From: Clostridium tetanomorphum
GTDB taxonomy: Bacteria > Bacillota > Clostridia > Clostridiales > Clostridiaceae
Assembly (NCBI RefSeq): GCF_017873215.1
Contig: NZ_JAGGKA010000010.1
Coordinates: 86,783-150,782, forward strand
Length of the DNA: 64,000 nucleotides
Direction: 5' to 3'
Below the pieces are notes generated by a model. The model had not been told where the DNA came from and searched no databases. It saw nothing but the letters and a program-made list of their open reading frames with translations. Of the stretch, positions 44,443 to 53,299 are shown piece after piece (position 1 is the stretch's first letter; each line of letters starts with the position of its first letter). The translations under genes and the position numbers were made by a program.

Positions 44443-44602
44443 ATTCACTCCTGAATGCTAAATATATTAAGTGACAAAGTAAAACACTTAAACATAAAGG
44501 AGTGAATACTTAATGTATATTCCACAAGAATACTTATTATCCTTTAATGAAATTATAAAATATTAAACTAAAACAAAATTACAGTTAATATTAGCAGATT
44601 GA
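44443..44602 (+). mobile_element. Relic of the 5' end of an insertion sequence
   Basis: ATTCACTCCT (44443-44452) and AGGAGTGAAT (44498-44507) form a 10-bp inverted repeat enclosing a second stem TTAAGTG/CACTTAA (44467-44473, 44485-44491). Directly after, an ATG at 44513 starts MYIPQEYLLSFNEIIKY, stopped by TAA at 44564. The same frame continues TKTKLQLILAD to another stop at 44600. This resembles the N-terminus of a transposase (IS1182-like, not certain) with its ribosome site in the hairpin. The rest of the element is gone, cut at the next gene's end. Confidence 0.5.
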
Positions 44603-44604
44603 AC

Positions 44605-45726
44605 TTATTTTAAAATAAGTGGTATTAATATAATAGAAGCAATTAAAGCTACAAAAATAAGAATTCCTTCGATTCTACCAAAATTAATTGTCCATCCGAT
44701 TCCAAATCTTTTTTCTACAAATATAGCAGGATCATCTTTATTTACATAAAAGCTTCCTAGTTTCCAATACTTGTCATCATTTCTTTCTGTAATTATTGTA
44801 TTGAATCCAGTTCCATTTTTTAATTTTATTCTGCTACCACCTTGCCCTGTTTTTATGGAAAGTATAATGGATACTATTAGTATTAAGGTAGTTGGTATTA
44901 GTATTGACAGCATAATAATAGATGCACTAATTTTAATTACTAAAAGTGTAGTCATATTAGCCAATGTAAAAATAAGTTGCATCATTATAGATATAAATAC
45001 CATATATCCAGACCAAAGCCTTCTAAAAATTCTGTTTTTCTCTAAAGATTCCTCAGGATTTGATGAAGATATCTGTTGCTTTGACCAACCAATACTTTTA
45101 TATGAAAAGTACAAAACTATTAACATGAAAAACTGAATTAAAGGGAATTGATATATTATTTTAGGAGATTTGATTGTGTATCTATCTATTTCCCCAGCAA
45201 AATTCCAGTGAATAGGAAGTTTTTCAGGTAAGTTTGGATATACATTATAACCTATAATTATATTTAATATTATTAAAGTAAGAGGAATTAAGAACCATAG
45301 TTGAGATACAAGAACATTTTTATTTTTATTCATAGTAAAATTTGTATCTATAATAACCACCTGTTGTTTTCCTTTATCCCAGCCATAATAGCTTTTAATA
45401 TTTTTTACTTTATTGTGGATGGAGAAGTAAATTACGAAGTTAATAAGCAGGTACAGAATCATTCCTAATATAAATATAAGGGGATTTTCTATATAGGTAT
45501 ACATTAAATAGGTCAGAAGAATTATATAAGGTATCCCCAAAATTAAACAAATTTTTATATAAGAACTTTCTATATTTTTTAATTTTATATTATCTAATTC
45601 TTTTTCAGGTATTCTAACTCCGAAAAATATTTCTTTTCTAGTGAGTTTGGGCATGAATAGTTGAAGAAAAAATATAATTAATAAAACTATAACATTGTAT
45701 AAAATATAATAAATTTGTCCTGTCAT
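44605..45726 (-). CDS. DUF1648/DUF5808 integral membrane protein
   Basis: 373 residues with about nine hydrophobic segments. PEKLPIHWNFAGEIDRY (about 188-204) is the DUF1648 motif, also found in SdpI-type immunity and sensor proteins. The C-terminal DDKYWKLGSFYVNKDDPAIF is the DUF5808 motif. Its ATG overlaps the stop of the upstream GntR gene by 4 bp, so the two are translated together. Such pairs are usually envelope-stress or antimicrobial-peptide related; the function here is not established. Confidence 0.75.
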   Translation of the reverse strand: MTGQIYYILYNVIVLLIIFFLQLFMPKLTRKEIFFGVRIPEKELDNIKLKNIESSYIKICLILGIPYIILLTYLMYTYIENPLIFILGMILYLLINFVIYFSIHNKVKNIKSYYGWDKGKQQVVIIDTNFTMNKNKNVLVSQLWFLIPLTLIILNIIIGYNVYPNLPEKLPIHWNFAGEIDRYTIKSPKIIYQFPLIQFFMLIVLYFSYKSIGWSKQQISSSNPEESLEKNRIFRRLWSGYMVFISIMMQLIFTLANMTTLLVIKISASIIMLSILIPTTLILIVSIILSIKTGQGGSRIKLKNGTGFNTIITERNDDKYWKLGSFYVNKDDPAIFVEKRFGIGWTINFGRIEGILIFVALIASIILIPLILK

Positions 45727-46112
45727 TTTTTAGTTCCCTCCTGATATATTTTAAATATATTTTTGCATGATATTAAAAATTCTTCTTCTGAAATACCCTT
45801 ACATAAAGCTTCCGCAATGGTAGATTTTAAATTCTCCTCTAAGAAAGATTTGTATTCCTCTGTTGGAGAAGAAATTTTATCATTTATAATGGCTCCTTTT
45901 CTTCGATCTATTGTAAGAAAGCCATCATTTTTTAAAAGATTATAGGCTTTGTTTACAGTATGCATATTTATACCTATATCTTCTGCTAATTGTCTAACTG
46001 AAGGAAGATTTTGCCCGGGTGACAGTTCTCCTTTAGCTAATCCTTGTAGTATTCCATTTTTTATTTGCACATATATTGGAATATCACTTTCAAAGTCTAT
46101 TTTTAACAGCAC
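45723..46112 (-). CDS. GntR-family regulator, YtrA subfamily
   Basis: 129 residues from a GTG at 46112 with AGGAGG nine bases upstream. The N-terminal winged helix (PIYVQIKNGILQGLAKGE, then LPSVRQLAEDIGINMHTVNK) is classic GntR, and the short C-terminal tail of about 50 residues is the dimer region of YtrA types, which lack a large ligand domain. It probably represses its own two-gene operon with the DUF1648 membrane protein. The AT-rich upstream region shows a TTATATATATAA core (46189-46200) that could be its site. Confidence 0.88.
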   Translation of the reverse strand: MLLKIDFESDIPIYVQIKNGILQGLAKGELSPGQNLPSVRQLAEDIGINMHTVNKAYNLLKNDGFLTIDRRKGAIINDKISSPTEEYKSFLEENLKSTIAEALCKGISEEEFLISCKNIFKIYQEGTKK

Positions 46113-46225
46113 TATTAAAACACCTCCTGTTTTTAGAGTAAAGAAAAAGAATACAGAATCTATACTTTTTAAAATGTGTTATATTTGTTATATATATAAT
46201 AGAACAGATATAATAAGAAGTCAAT

Positions 46226-46274
46226 AAAAAAATAATACTTCTATAAAAGCTTTTAAGGCGATTAAAGAAGTATT
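46226..46274 (-). terminator. Terminator of the HtrA operon
   Basis: On the minus strand AATACTTCT (46274-46266) pairs with AGAAGTATT (46242-46234), followed by ATTTTTTTATT. Confidence 0.75.
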
Positions 46275-46327
46275 AAATGATATATATAATAGTTTTTACT
46301 CTATTACATATGAAGCTAAGAATAAAT

Positions 46328-47458
46328 TTATTTGGATTTTTCCATAGTTCCTTTTAGTATTTTTAATACATTATTTTCATAATCTATTGTATAGGTTATT
46401 TTATATTTATTAAATTCATTAGGATCTTTAGCGTTTATAATGCCTTTGATGGTTATAGAGTTATCTTTATTAGTGTTAGAATCTAAGCTGATTATTTTAA
46501 CATTTCTTATAGATAAAAAATCTCGTCTAAAACTATTATAGTCTTTTTTTGATTGCCATTTACTACCTAGTAATGCGTATGCAGCTATATAATCGTTGGA
46601 ATTTATGCAATCATAAAAGTATTTTACTAGATATTCAGAAGAAACTTCTTTATCTTCTATATCATCATATTTATATTTAGGTGTAATATCAGTTGTTACT
46701 GGAGCAGCAGGGTTTTTTGACCAAGATTCTACATCTTGTAGAACTTGAATAATAGGAATACTAAAGCCTAAAGAAGCTCCTTCAGCTTTTGCTGAATTAA
46801 TTCCAATAACTTCTCCAGTTTTTTTGTCAAGTAGAGGACCGCCACTACTTCCGTTATCTATGGGAGCAGTTATTTGATACATATTTTTATATTTAAAGTT
46901 ATTTATAACAAAGTCTCTATCTAGATCATTTATTATGCCAGTAGTTATAGTATTTTCAAGGCCTAATGGACTTCCGATAGCAATAACTTCTGTTCCTATG
47001 GTGGCCTTATAGTTTTTTGCTATTTTTAAAGGGGCTTTTCCTTTTAGAGCAGGAACTCTTATTAATGCTAAATCTGTATTAATAGATTTGCCTATAACAG
47101 TACCGCTATATATTGTTGTATCAGCCATTCTAATCCGTACATCTAAGGCATCGCCTACTACATGAGCGTTGGTAATGATATCTCCATCACTATTATATAA
47201 AAAACCTGAACCTTGACTTAGCCCTTGCTCTGTATTGGCATATACAGAAACTATTAATTTTTGGCTTTCGCTTATTATATCCATAAGATTTTTATCTTTT
47301 TTATCTATAGACTTTAAATCTTCCAAGGTACCTAAAGAAGAAGTAATAGCTAAAGATGAGTATTTCATGTTTTTATGTATTATATATGAACCAAATATCC
47401 CAAAAGAAACAAATAAAGTAGAAACTATAGCAGATAAGGTGATTTTATTAATTTTCAT
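46328..47458 (-). CDS. HtrA/DegP-like membrane-anchored serine protease without PDZ
   Basis: 376 residues from the ATG at 47458 (GAAGGAGGG upstream; a TTG six codons earlier overlaps that site). An N-terminal membrane helix at about 6-28 is followed by a trypsin-like domain with catalytic His99 in TNAHVVGD, Asp129 in NTDLALIR and Ser205 in NGSSGGPLL. Instead of a PDZ domain the C-terminal region (about 265-376) is a small unassigned domain resembling an NTF2-like fold in length. It acts outside the membrane in quality control or regulated proteolysis. A zinc-ribbon membrane protein gene ends 14 bp upstream and is in the same operon. Confidence 0.88.
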   Translation of the reverse strand: MKINKITLSAIVSTLFVSFGIFGSYIIHKNMKYSSLAITSSLGTLEDLKSIDKKDKNLMDIISESQKLIVSVYANTEQGLSQGSGFLYNSDGDIITNAHVVGDALDVRIRMADTTIYSGTVIGKSINTDLALIRVPALKGKAPLKIAKNYKATIGTEVIAIGSPLGLENTITTGIINDLDRDFVINNFKYKNMYQITAPIDNGSSGGPLLDKKTGEVIGINSAKAEGASLGFSIPIIQVLQDVESWSKNPAAPVTTDITPKYKYDDIEDKEVSSEYLVKYFYDCINSNDYIAAYALLGSKWQSKKDYNSFRRDFLSIRNVKIISLDSNTNKDNSITIKGIINAKDPNEFNKYKITYTIDYENNVLKILKGTMEKSK

Positions 47459-47472
47459 AGCTATACCCTCCT

Positions 47473-48747
47473 TCAATCAACAAACCAAGTGGACTTAAGT
47501 ATTTTAATTTTACTACCTTTTTTTACTCCATAATGAGTATATTCAAACTTACCCTTGTCTTTAGGATATAAATAATTTGGATAAACAAAGGTAGAATTTG
47601 AAATTATTATGTCGCCTTTGGCATTATATATATTATAAAATATTTCTATGGAGTAAATAGGTTTTGTTCCTATATTTTCTATTTCACCCTCAATAACTAA
47701 ATCGCCATTTTCATTTATACTAAGATCATTGCTTAATACCTTAACAGATTGAGTTTGATTTTTATTTTCTTCTTCAACTGCTGAGGCAATTGCTTGCTCT
47801 AGTCTCTTTTGCTCTTCCAGTTCAAATTTGTTTTTTTGTTCTTTTATTGTACTAGCTAGAGAAACAAGTTTACTATTATTTTTGTCATATTGTAATGCTC
47901 TAGTAATTTCATCAATGGCAGATTTGAAATTTTTCTTTTTTAAGTACTCATTAGCATCGTTATAGGCAATAGTTGAAATTTGCTTTTTTAATTCTTGTAA
48001 AAGCTTTTTTCCTTCTTCTCCTCCAATTGCTGCAACTTTATTATAAAGAGGAATTAATTCTAGTACAGTTTTTCTATTTTTTATATCATTTTTAGCATCT
48101 ATAAGCATAAGAGCATTTTTTTTGTTTAATATCTTATTTTTTAAACTAGAAAAGAATGGTCCCGTAGAATTATATAGACTTTTTTCAAGGGAATCCAATA
48201 TGTTTATAGCTTCATTAAATTTATTATCTTCTTTAAGCTTATCTACTTTTTTTAATGTAGTTTCAATATTTTTTCCTTTATCTAAAAAGTCTAAATCAAT
48301 TTTTAAAGCTTCATAATTAGGTCTCTTTTTTGAAGCTTCTTCTATTATTGGAAAGGATTTATTTATGTCTCCAGAAATGGCCAAAGCTTCTCCTTGTTTT
48401 TGCATGGAAAGTATTTTTTCATTGATATAATATTCATATCCATAGGTAAGGATTACTATACTGCAAGCGGCTAAAGCTGATATTATAGGAAAAAGAAAAA
48501 TAGATGTATTTTTTCCAGGGGAATTTTCATTCTTTATAAAATTATTATTTTTATTATCTAAATCCTTAGGAAATATCTCGCCTTTTATAATACTAGATGA
48601 GGATTCACTAGGGATTTCTTTTTCAACTATTTTATGCATTAATAAAGTTTTTTCTGTATCTATACTATCAAAACATATTTTATTTTTACAATGAGGACAA
48701 AATGTATCTTCAGTATTTAGAGTATGACCACAACTTGGACAAATCAT
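47473..48747 (-). CDS. Zinc-ribbon membrane protein with TPR-like and FxLYD-like regions
   Basis: 424 residues. An N-terminal zinc ribbon (Cys3, Cys6, Cys17, Cys20) lies in the cytosol. A single helix at about 82-103 is followed by a long helical TPR-like part (about 115-330), then a C-terminal beta domain (about 335-424: VLSNDLSINENGDLVIEGEI, IFYNIYNAKGDIIISNS) like FxLYD. The outer part would bind something at the cell surface. Operon position directly before the HtrA protease suggests it is a partner, regulator or substrate of that protease. AAGGAGG precedes the ATG. Confidence 0.7.
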   Translation of the reverse strand: MICPSCGHTLNTEDTFCPHCKNKICFDSIDTEKTLLMHKIVEKEIPSESSSSIIKGEIFPKDLDNKNNNFIKNENSPGKNTSIFLFPIISALAACSIVILTYGYEYYINEKILSMQKQGEALAISGDINKSFPIIEEASKKRPNYEALKIDLDFLDKGKNIETTLKKVDKLKEDNKFNEAINILDSLEKSLYNSTGPFFSSLKNKILNKKNALMLIDAKNDIKNRKTVLELIPLYNKVAAIGGEEGKKLLQELKKQISTIAYNDANEYLKKKNFKSAIDEITRALQYDKNNSKLVSLASTIKEQKNKFELEEQKRLEQAIASAVEEENKNQTQSVKVLSNDLSINENGDLVIEGEIENIGTKPIYSIEIFYNIYNAKGDIIISNSTFVYPNYLYPKDKGKFEYTHYGVKKGSKIKILKSTWFVD

Positions 48748-48918
48748 ATTACCAAATACCTCCTTTAAGTTTTATTTGTTACATATGTATTTTATATTAT
48801 TTATAGTAAATTTGTATATGGTAATTTGCAACATAGTCACAATTTATGTAATAATTATACTAGAACTATATAAAGGTGACAAATAAAATAAGGATTATAA
48901 TGGATCTTGGAGGAAGAT

Positions 48919-49818
48919 ATGAACAAAAATAAAATTGTGAAATATATTGATAAATTGTTGTTAATTTTACTAATAGTATCACTTTTTATTATATTTTTAG
49001 ATAGGATAATTAAACCTGATAAATTCATTACTTACTTAGTTAGTATATTTTTATTTTTAGTTTCTATATTTTTTAAACCCTTTATAGATAAATTAAAAGA
49101 AGAACCTTTTGGAAAAAGGGGGAAAAATATTTTATTTTTTCAATCCATAATTAGTATAGTATTTATAATATCCTCATATAGAGTATTTATATCTAGGGAT
49201 TTAAATATAGAATTGGATTTTTATTTTTTTATAGCCTCTTTTATTCTTTTAATATTAATGTGTGTTTATATTGAAGGATACAACGATATAGAAGGGAAAA
49301 AAACTTTTAATATAAGCTGGAAAGAATTTCTAAAACCTATAATATGGATAGGAATATTTATTATTTCTTTTTTAAGTATTTATGATAGTAAAGAAGTAGT
49401 ATATCTGAAAGATTTAAAGAAACCTAATAAAATAGCTATAGTGAAGAAGGAAGGAAAGAATAATGATACTTTTAAAGGGAAGTATAAGGAAGTTAAAGAA
49501 AAGGAAATTATAGAAGGCATTTATAAACAATTATATGGACAAGAAGTAGAGAATATAAGAAATATGGAAAAAATAAGATATATTAAGTTTACAGATAATA
49601 AAAGTTACTATTTAATACTACCAGACTATGGTGAAAAAAATAAAGACGGTTTAAAAAATGGATATTTTGATTTTATAAGAATTTATCCAGAAGGATATAT
49701 TACAATTGAAGAATTTGGAAAAAATAATGGCGTTTTTAAAAGTTATGTAAAATCTTATAAGGCTCATTTATCTAAAGAACTTATAGATAAAATACAGATA
49801 AATTATAATAAAAAATAA
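48919..49818 (+). CDS. Membrane protein of unknown function (299 aa)
   Basis: I do not recognise the family. The ATG at 48919 is preferred over a TTG at 48907 because GGAGGA lies between them. Five hydrophobic segments occupy about 12-160 in the N-terminal half. The remaining 130 residues are hydrophilic and Lys-rich, with an ordered-looking end (IRYIKFTDNKSYYLILPDYG). It diverges from the zinc-ribbon/HtrA operon and ends at a terminator. Confidence 0.65.
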   Translation: MNKNKIVKYIDKLLLILLIVSLFIIFLDRIIKPDKFITYLVSIFLFLVSIFFKPFIDKLKEEPFGKRGKNILFFQSIISIVFIISSYRVFISRDLNIELDFYFFIASFILLILMCVYIEGYNDIEGKKTFNISWKEFLKPIIWIGIFIISFLSIYDSKEVVYLKDLKKPNKIAIVKKEGKNNDTFKGKYKEVKEKEIIEGIYKQLYGQEVENIRNMEKIRYIKFTDNKSYYLILPDYGEKNKDGLKNGYFDFIRIYPEGYITIEEFGKNNGVFKSYVKSYKAHLSKELIDKIQINYNKK

Positions 49819-49856
49819 TATTAATATTTTAAATATAAATTAAGAAATTAATATAT

Positions 49857-49892
49857 AAATAAGCTGTGAATGAATAATATCACAGCTTATTT
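49857..49892. terminator. Bidirectional terminator
   Basis: AAATAAGCTGTGA (49857-49869) pairs perfectly with TCACAGCTTATTT (49880-49892) between convergent genes. Confidence 0.88.
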
Positions 49893-49904
49893 GTATATTA
49901 AAGT

Positions 49905-50075
49905 TTAGTTGTTGTGAGAAAGTTTAGAGCGCTTAGTAAATTTTTTACCTATAGCATGAGCTCCAATTTTTTCTCCATTTTTTATGCCTATTTTTGCGCC
50001 ATCTTTAGGGTACATTTTCCTAAGTTCTGCATTGGTCTTATGGTCAGTTTTTAAATGACTTTTATTATTATCCAT
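49905..50075 (-). CDS. Small basic protein of unknown function (56 aa)
   Basis: A short gene with an excellent ribosome site (AAGGAGG, complement of 50082-50088) before its ATG and a terminator after its TAA. The 56 residues are Lys/His-rich and hydrophilic: an N-terminal DNNKSHLKTDHKTNAELRKM and a Gly-rich middle GAKIGIKNGEKIGAHAIGKK. A small acid-soluble or nucleic-acid-binding protein is conceivable, but no family is assigned. It is codirectional with the DUF1294 gene 99 bp upstream. Confidence 0.7.
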   Translation of the reverse strand: MDNNKSHLKTDHKTNAELRKMYPKDGAKIGIKNGEKIGAHAIGKKFTKRSKLSHNN

Positions 50076-50174
50076 AAGACATTCCTCCTTAGAATTTCTT
50101 TATAATATTTTGGAAAAAGGCAATGTTATATTTATAGTGTGTCCAAGAAGTTTTAAAATATGTTTTATAAAAAA

Positions 50175-50444
50175 TTATTTTACACTTATAATATATTTAA
50201 TTAGTATAACGACTTGAAGAAAAAGGATTAGAGGAATTCCTAAAGTGAATTTTTTATGTTTTGTTTTATGGTTAAACATATACATTCCAATAAATATACC
50301 TAAGCTTCCAAAAATAGAAGAAATAAAGAATAGTTTTTTTTCAGGTATTCGCCATTTGCCTTTTATTGCATTCTTTTTATCTATATACATAATAAATATT
50401 CCATATAGATTTATAAAAGTTAAGTAATATAATAAATATTTCAT
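50175..50444 (-). CDS. DUF1294 small membrane protein
   Basis: 89 residues with three hydrophobic segments. The hallmark MYIDKKNAIKGKWRIPEKKL followed by SIFGSLGIFIGMYMFNHKT defines DUF1294. The function is unknown. TAGGAGG precedes the ATG. It is probably expressed with, or adjacent to, the 56-aa gene downstream. Confidence 0.8.
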   Translation of the reverse strand: MKYLLYYLTFINLYGIFIMYIDKKNAIKGKWRIPEKKLFFISSIFGSLGIFIGMYMFNHKTKHKKFTLGIPLILFLQVVILIKYIISVK

Positions 50445-50611
50445 GTATGCCTCCTATAAGTGTAATTTTAATTTAGTATAAGTATAGGATAAAGTTATAA
50501 TAAATGTCTATAATTTTTTATAGGTTAATTGTTTCTAATTTGTTACCTAAACATTTTTATTATAGCTTATCATATAACTATATATGGATTTATTAGGAGG
50601 ATAAATAATAT

Positions 50612-51064
50612 ATGATTGAGGATAGAAGTATAGTTGAGAGTGTTTTAAATGGGGAATATAATAAATTTGAAAAGCTAATAGAAAAATATGAGAAGATGAT
50701 TTTTTTATTTATATATACCTTAATTGGAGATATAAATTGTTCTCAAAAATTATGTAAGAAAGTGTTTACAGAAATTTATAATAATTTATATAGATATAAT
50801 ATAAATTTAAAATTATCTAATTGGATTTTAAGTATTGCAGTTAAAGAATATTACAATTTATTAAAATATAGTAATAAATTTTTGATAGAAGATAATTATA
50901 TTAATTTATTAAATATACAAGATAAATGTATTCTAGTTCTAAGGAAGATAAGAAATGATTTAACATTTGAAGATATTAGCGAAATATTAAATTTAAGAGA
51001 GAGAAAAGTAAAAGATAGATATATAAATATAGTAGAAGGATACAAAAAGGAAGTCAAACTTTAA
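50612..51064 (+). CDS. Minimal, divergent ECF-like sigma factor
   Basis: 150 residues with the order of a sigma-70 factor but weak conservation. The region 2-like part (about 15-85) has VFTEIYNNLYRYN and NWILSIAVKEYYNLL; the usual acidic DAEDLVQ box is replaced by NCSQKLCKK. A very short linker leads to a region 4-like helix-turn-helix (about 112-145; LTFEDISEILNLRERKVKDR). No anti-sigma gene follows; a terminator does. It could be an active alternative sigma, including a distant relative of the clostridial toxin-type sigma factors, or a degenerate one. AGGAGG precedes the ATG. Confidence 0.6.
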   Translation: MIEDRSIVESVLNGEYNKFEKLIEKYEKMIFLFIYTLIGDINCSQKLCKKVFTEIYNNLYRYNINLKLSNWILSIAVKEYYNLLKYSNKFLIEDNYINLLNIQDKCILVLRKIRNDLTFEDISEILNLRERKVKDRYINIVEGYKKEVKL

Positions 51065-51077
51065 TGTGATTTAAAAT

Positions 51078-51145
51078 AAGGGTGTGACTCAAAATTTTAG
51101 ATACAATATTATTATTACTATCTTTATCATGGCACACCCTTTTAT
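51078..51145. terminator. Long-loop bidirectional terminator
   Basis: AAGGGTGTG (51078-51086) pairs with CACACCCTT (51133-51141), followed by TTATT; the loop of 46 bases is unusually large. It lies between convergent genes. Confidence 0.65.
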
Positions 51146-51151
51146 TAGTTG

Positions 51152-52138
51152 CTATACATATCCATACAATCCTCTAATAGATACTTCACCAGATACTAGA
51201 GCTTCCTTTTTTCCATCTAAATGTTCTATTACAAGTCTGCCATCATGGTCTATATCTATAGCTTTACCTATTATGGTAGTATTTCTATTTATTATTTTAA
51301 TATCTTTACCTAATAGTATAGAATGTTTTTTACATATTTCCAATGAAGTATTAAATGAATTCTTATGTAAAAATTCCTCATAGAGCATTTCAAAATTATT
51401 AAGTATTTTAGCAGTTAGATATTTTCTTTTTATAGATTTTCCATCTTCTATTTTTAAAGATGTTGCAATAGTTGATATTTCTTCTGGAATTTCATTTTTG
51501 TCAATGTTAGCATTAATTCCAATCCCTAAAATCACATAGTTTATCATATTTAGTTCACAACTCATTTCAGTTAAGATACCACAAACTTTTTTATTATTTA
51601 TAACTATATCATTAGGCCATTTTATATAAGAATTTATTCCTATTTCTAAAAGAGATTTACAAACACTAGCTCCAGCAATTTGAGTTATTTTAGCTACATT
51701 CATAGGGTCTATTTCAGGTTTTAAAATTATAGAAAGCCAGATACCTTTATTTTTTGGAGAACACCAAATTTTTCCTAGCCTTCCACGACCAGAGGTTTGC
51801 TCTTCACTAATGATTACAGTACCATTTAATTCACCTTTTGATGCTAATTCTTTAGCTTTTGTATTAGTAGAATCTATAGAATCATAATAAATAATGTTTC
51901 TACCTATATATTTTGTATTTAAATTTTCTTTTATTTCTTCATAAGTTAATATATCAGGAGAGGAAATTAATCTGTAGCCTTTTTTAGATACGGATTCGAT
52001 TTTATATCCTTCATTTTTTAATGTATTTATATATTTCCATATAGCAGTTCTGGTAACTCCTAATTTTTCACTAATAAATTGTCCAGAAATAAAGGAATCA
52101 TTATTTTCTTTAAGTAAGTTTAATATTTCTTCTTTCAA
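51152..52138 (-). CDS. birA: Biotin-[acetyl-CoA-carboxylase] ligase and biotin repressor
   Basis: About 328 residues. AGGAG overlaps a GTG at 52147, so one of the following in-frame TTGs (52141 or 52138) is the likely start. An N-terminal winged helix (ISEKLGVTRTAIWKYINTLK) makes it the regulatory, group II form. The ligase core has SGRGRLGKIWCSPKNKGIWL, IKWPNDIVINNKKVCGILTE and GIGIN. It makes biotinyl-AMP, attaches biotin to carrier proteins and, in the bound state, represses biotin genes. Confidence 0.93.
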   Translation of the reverse strand: MKEEILNLLKENNDSFISGQFISEKLGVTRTAIWKYINTLKNEGYKIESVSKKGYRLISSPDILTYEEIKENLNTKYIGRNIIYYDSIDSTNTKAKELASKGELNGTVIISEEQTSGRGRLGKIWCSPKNKGIWLSIILKPEIDPMNVAKITQIAGASVCKSLLEIGINSYIKWPNDIVINNKKVCGILTEMSCELNMINYVILGIGINANIDKNEIPEEISTIATSLKIEDGKSIKRKYLTAKILNNFEMLYEEFLHKNSFNTSLEICKKHSILLGKDIKIINRNTTIIGKAIDIDHDGRLVIEHLDGKKEALVSGEVSIRGLYGYV

Positions 52139-52351
52139 CAAAATCACTCCTAAAGCTTAATATTATAATTATATCATCAAATTTTTATTTATGGATATAA
52201 TATCTAAATTTTAATATTTTTTTAAAATTAATAACAGTTTAATATTATATTTTAAAGAATTTAATGGTATAATTTATATGAATTAAGTTTCATTTTACAA
52301 TAACATTAATTGTTTATTTCTTATAAAATTAAAATAAAAGGAGAATTTGTA

Positions 52352-53215
52352 ATGAGTATAAAAATAGTTACAGACAGCACTTCGTATATTGATGAAACAA
52401 TAAGAGAAAAGTATGATATTTCAGTTATATCTTTAAATGTTGCTTTTAAAAACGATAGTTTTAAAGAAATTGATGTGGACAACTATACTTTTTACAAAAG
52501 GATAGAAAAAGAGGGGGAAATACCAAAATCGTCTCAACCATCTATAGGAGAGATTTATAAAAAGTTTTTACGTTTAGTTGAAGAAAATAATGATGTGATA
52601 GGGGTATTTATTTCATCACATATGAGTGGAACCTACTCTTCAGCTCTTTTAGCAAGGGAAATGGTTTTAAAGGATTATCCAAAGGCTAAAATAGAAATTA
52701 TAGACTCTAAAACTAACTGTATGCAATTAGGATTTGCAGTAATAGAAGGAGCTAAAGAAGCTAAGAAACATTCGACTATTGAAGAAGTGGTTAATTCAAT
52801 TAAAAATACTATAAGTAGGAGCAGATTTTTATTTATACCAAATACTTTAGATTACTTAATAAAGGGAGGGAGAATAGGGGAAGCTAAAGCGCTTTTAGGA
52901 AAGATATTGAAAATAATACCAATATTAACAGTAGAAGAAGGTAAAACTACCATATTTAATAAAGTAAGAACAAAAAAAAGAGCTGTTCAAGAAATGGTAG
53001 ATACTTTCCTAAAAGATATTAAGAAGTCTCAATTTGGTAATGCTGTTATACACCATATTAATTGTGAAGAAGAAGCAAAGGAAATGGCTAAAACAATAAA
53101 AGACTTTATAGGAAAAGATATAAGCATTTGTCCTATTGGACCAGTAATAGGATTACATGTAGGACCAGGAGCTATAGGAGTTGCTTATTATACTAGGGAA
53201 TTGCTAGATAAATAG
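52352..53215 (+). CDS. DegV-family fatty-acid-binding protein
   Basis: 287 residues from the ATG at 52352, which has AAAAGGAG upstream; a longer frame to 52310 is not supported. The DegV pattern is clear: IVTDSTSYID at the start, SSQPSIGEI, FISSHMSGTYSSA, IDSKTNCMQLG and a C-terminal GPVIGLHVGPGAIGVAY. Family members bind one fatty acid; in some Firmicutes they are the FakB subunit handing it to the kinase FakA. No FakA gene is in the window. Confidence 0.92.
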   Translation: MSIKIVTDSTSYIDETIREKYDISVISLNVAFKNDSFKEIDVDNYTFYKRIEKEGEIPKSSQPSIGEIYKKFLRLVEENNDVIGVFISSHMSGTYSSALLAREMVLKDYPKAKIEIIDSKTNCMQLGFAVIEGAKEAKKHSTIEEVVNSIKNTISRSRFLFIPNTLDYLIKGGRIGEAKALLGKILKIIPILTVEEGKTTIFNKVRTKKRAVQEMVDTFLKDIKKSQFGNAVIHHINCEEEAKEMAKTIKDFIGKDISICPIGPVIGLHVGPGAIGVAYYTRELLDK

Positions 53216-53244
53216 TATTGTGCAATAAAAATGTAAATAAATAT

Positions 53245-53287
53245 AAAAATTCCTTAAGAGAAATAATAATATTTTTAAGGAATTTTT
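53245..53287. terminator. Bidirectional terminator
   Basis: AAAAATTCCTTAA (53245-53257) pairs perfectly with TTAAGGAATTTTT (53275-53287). Confidence 0.85.
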
Positions 53288-53299
53288 ATATTTGTAATG

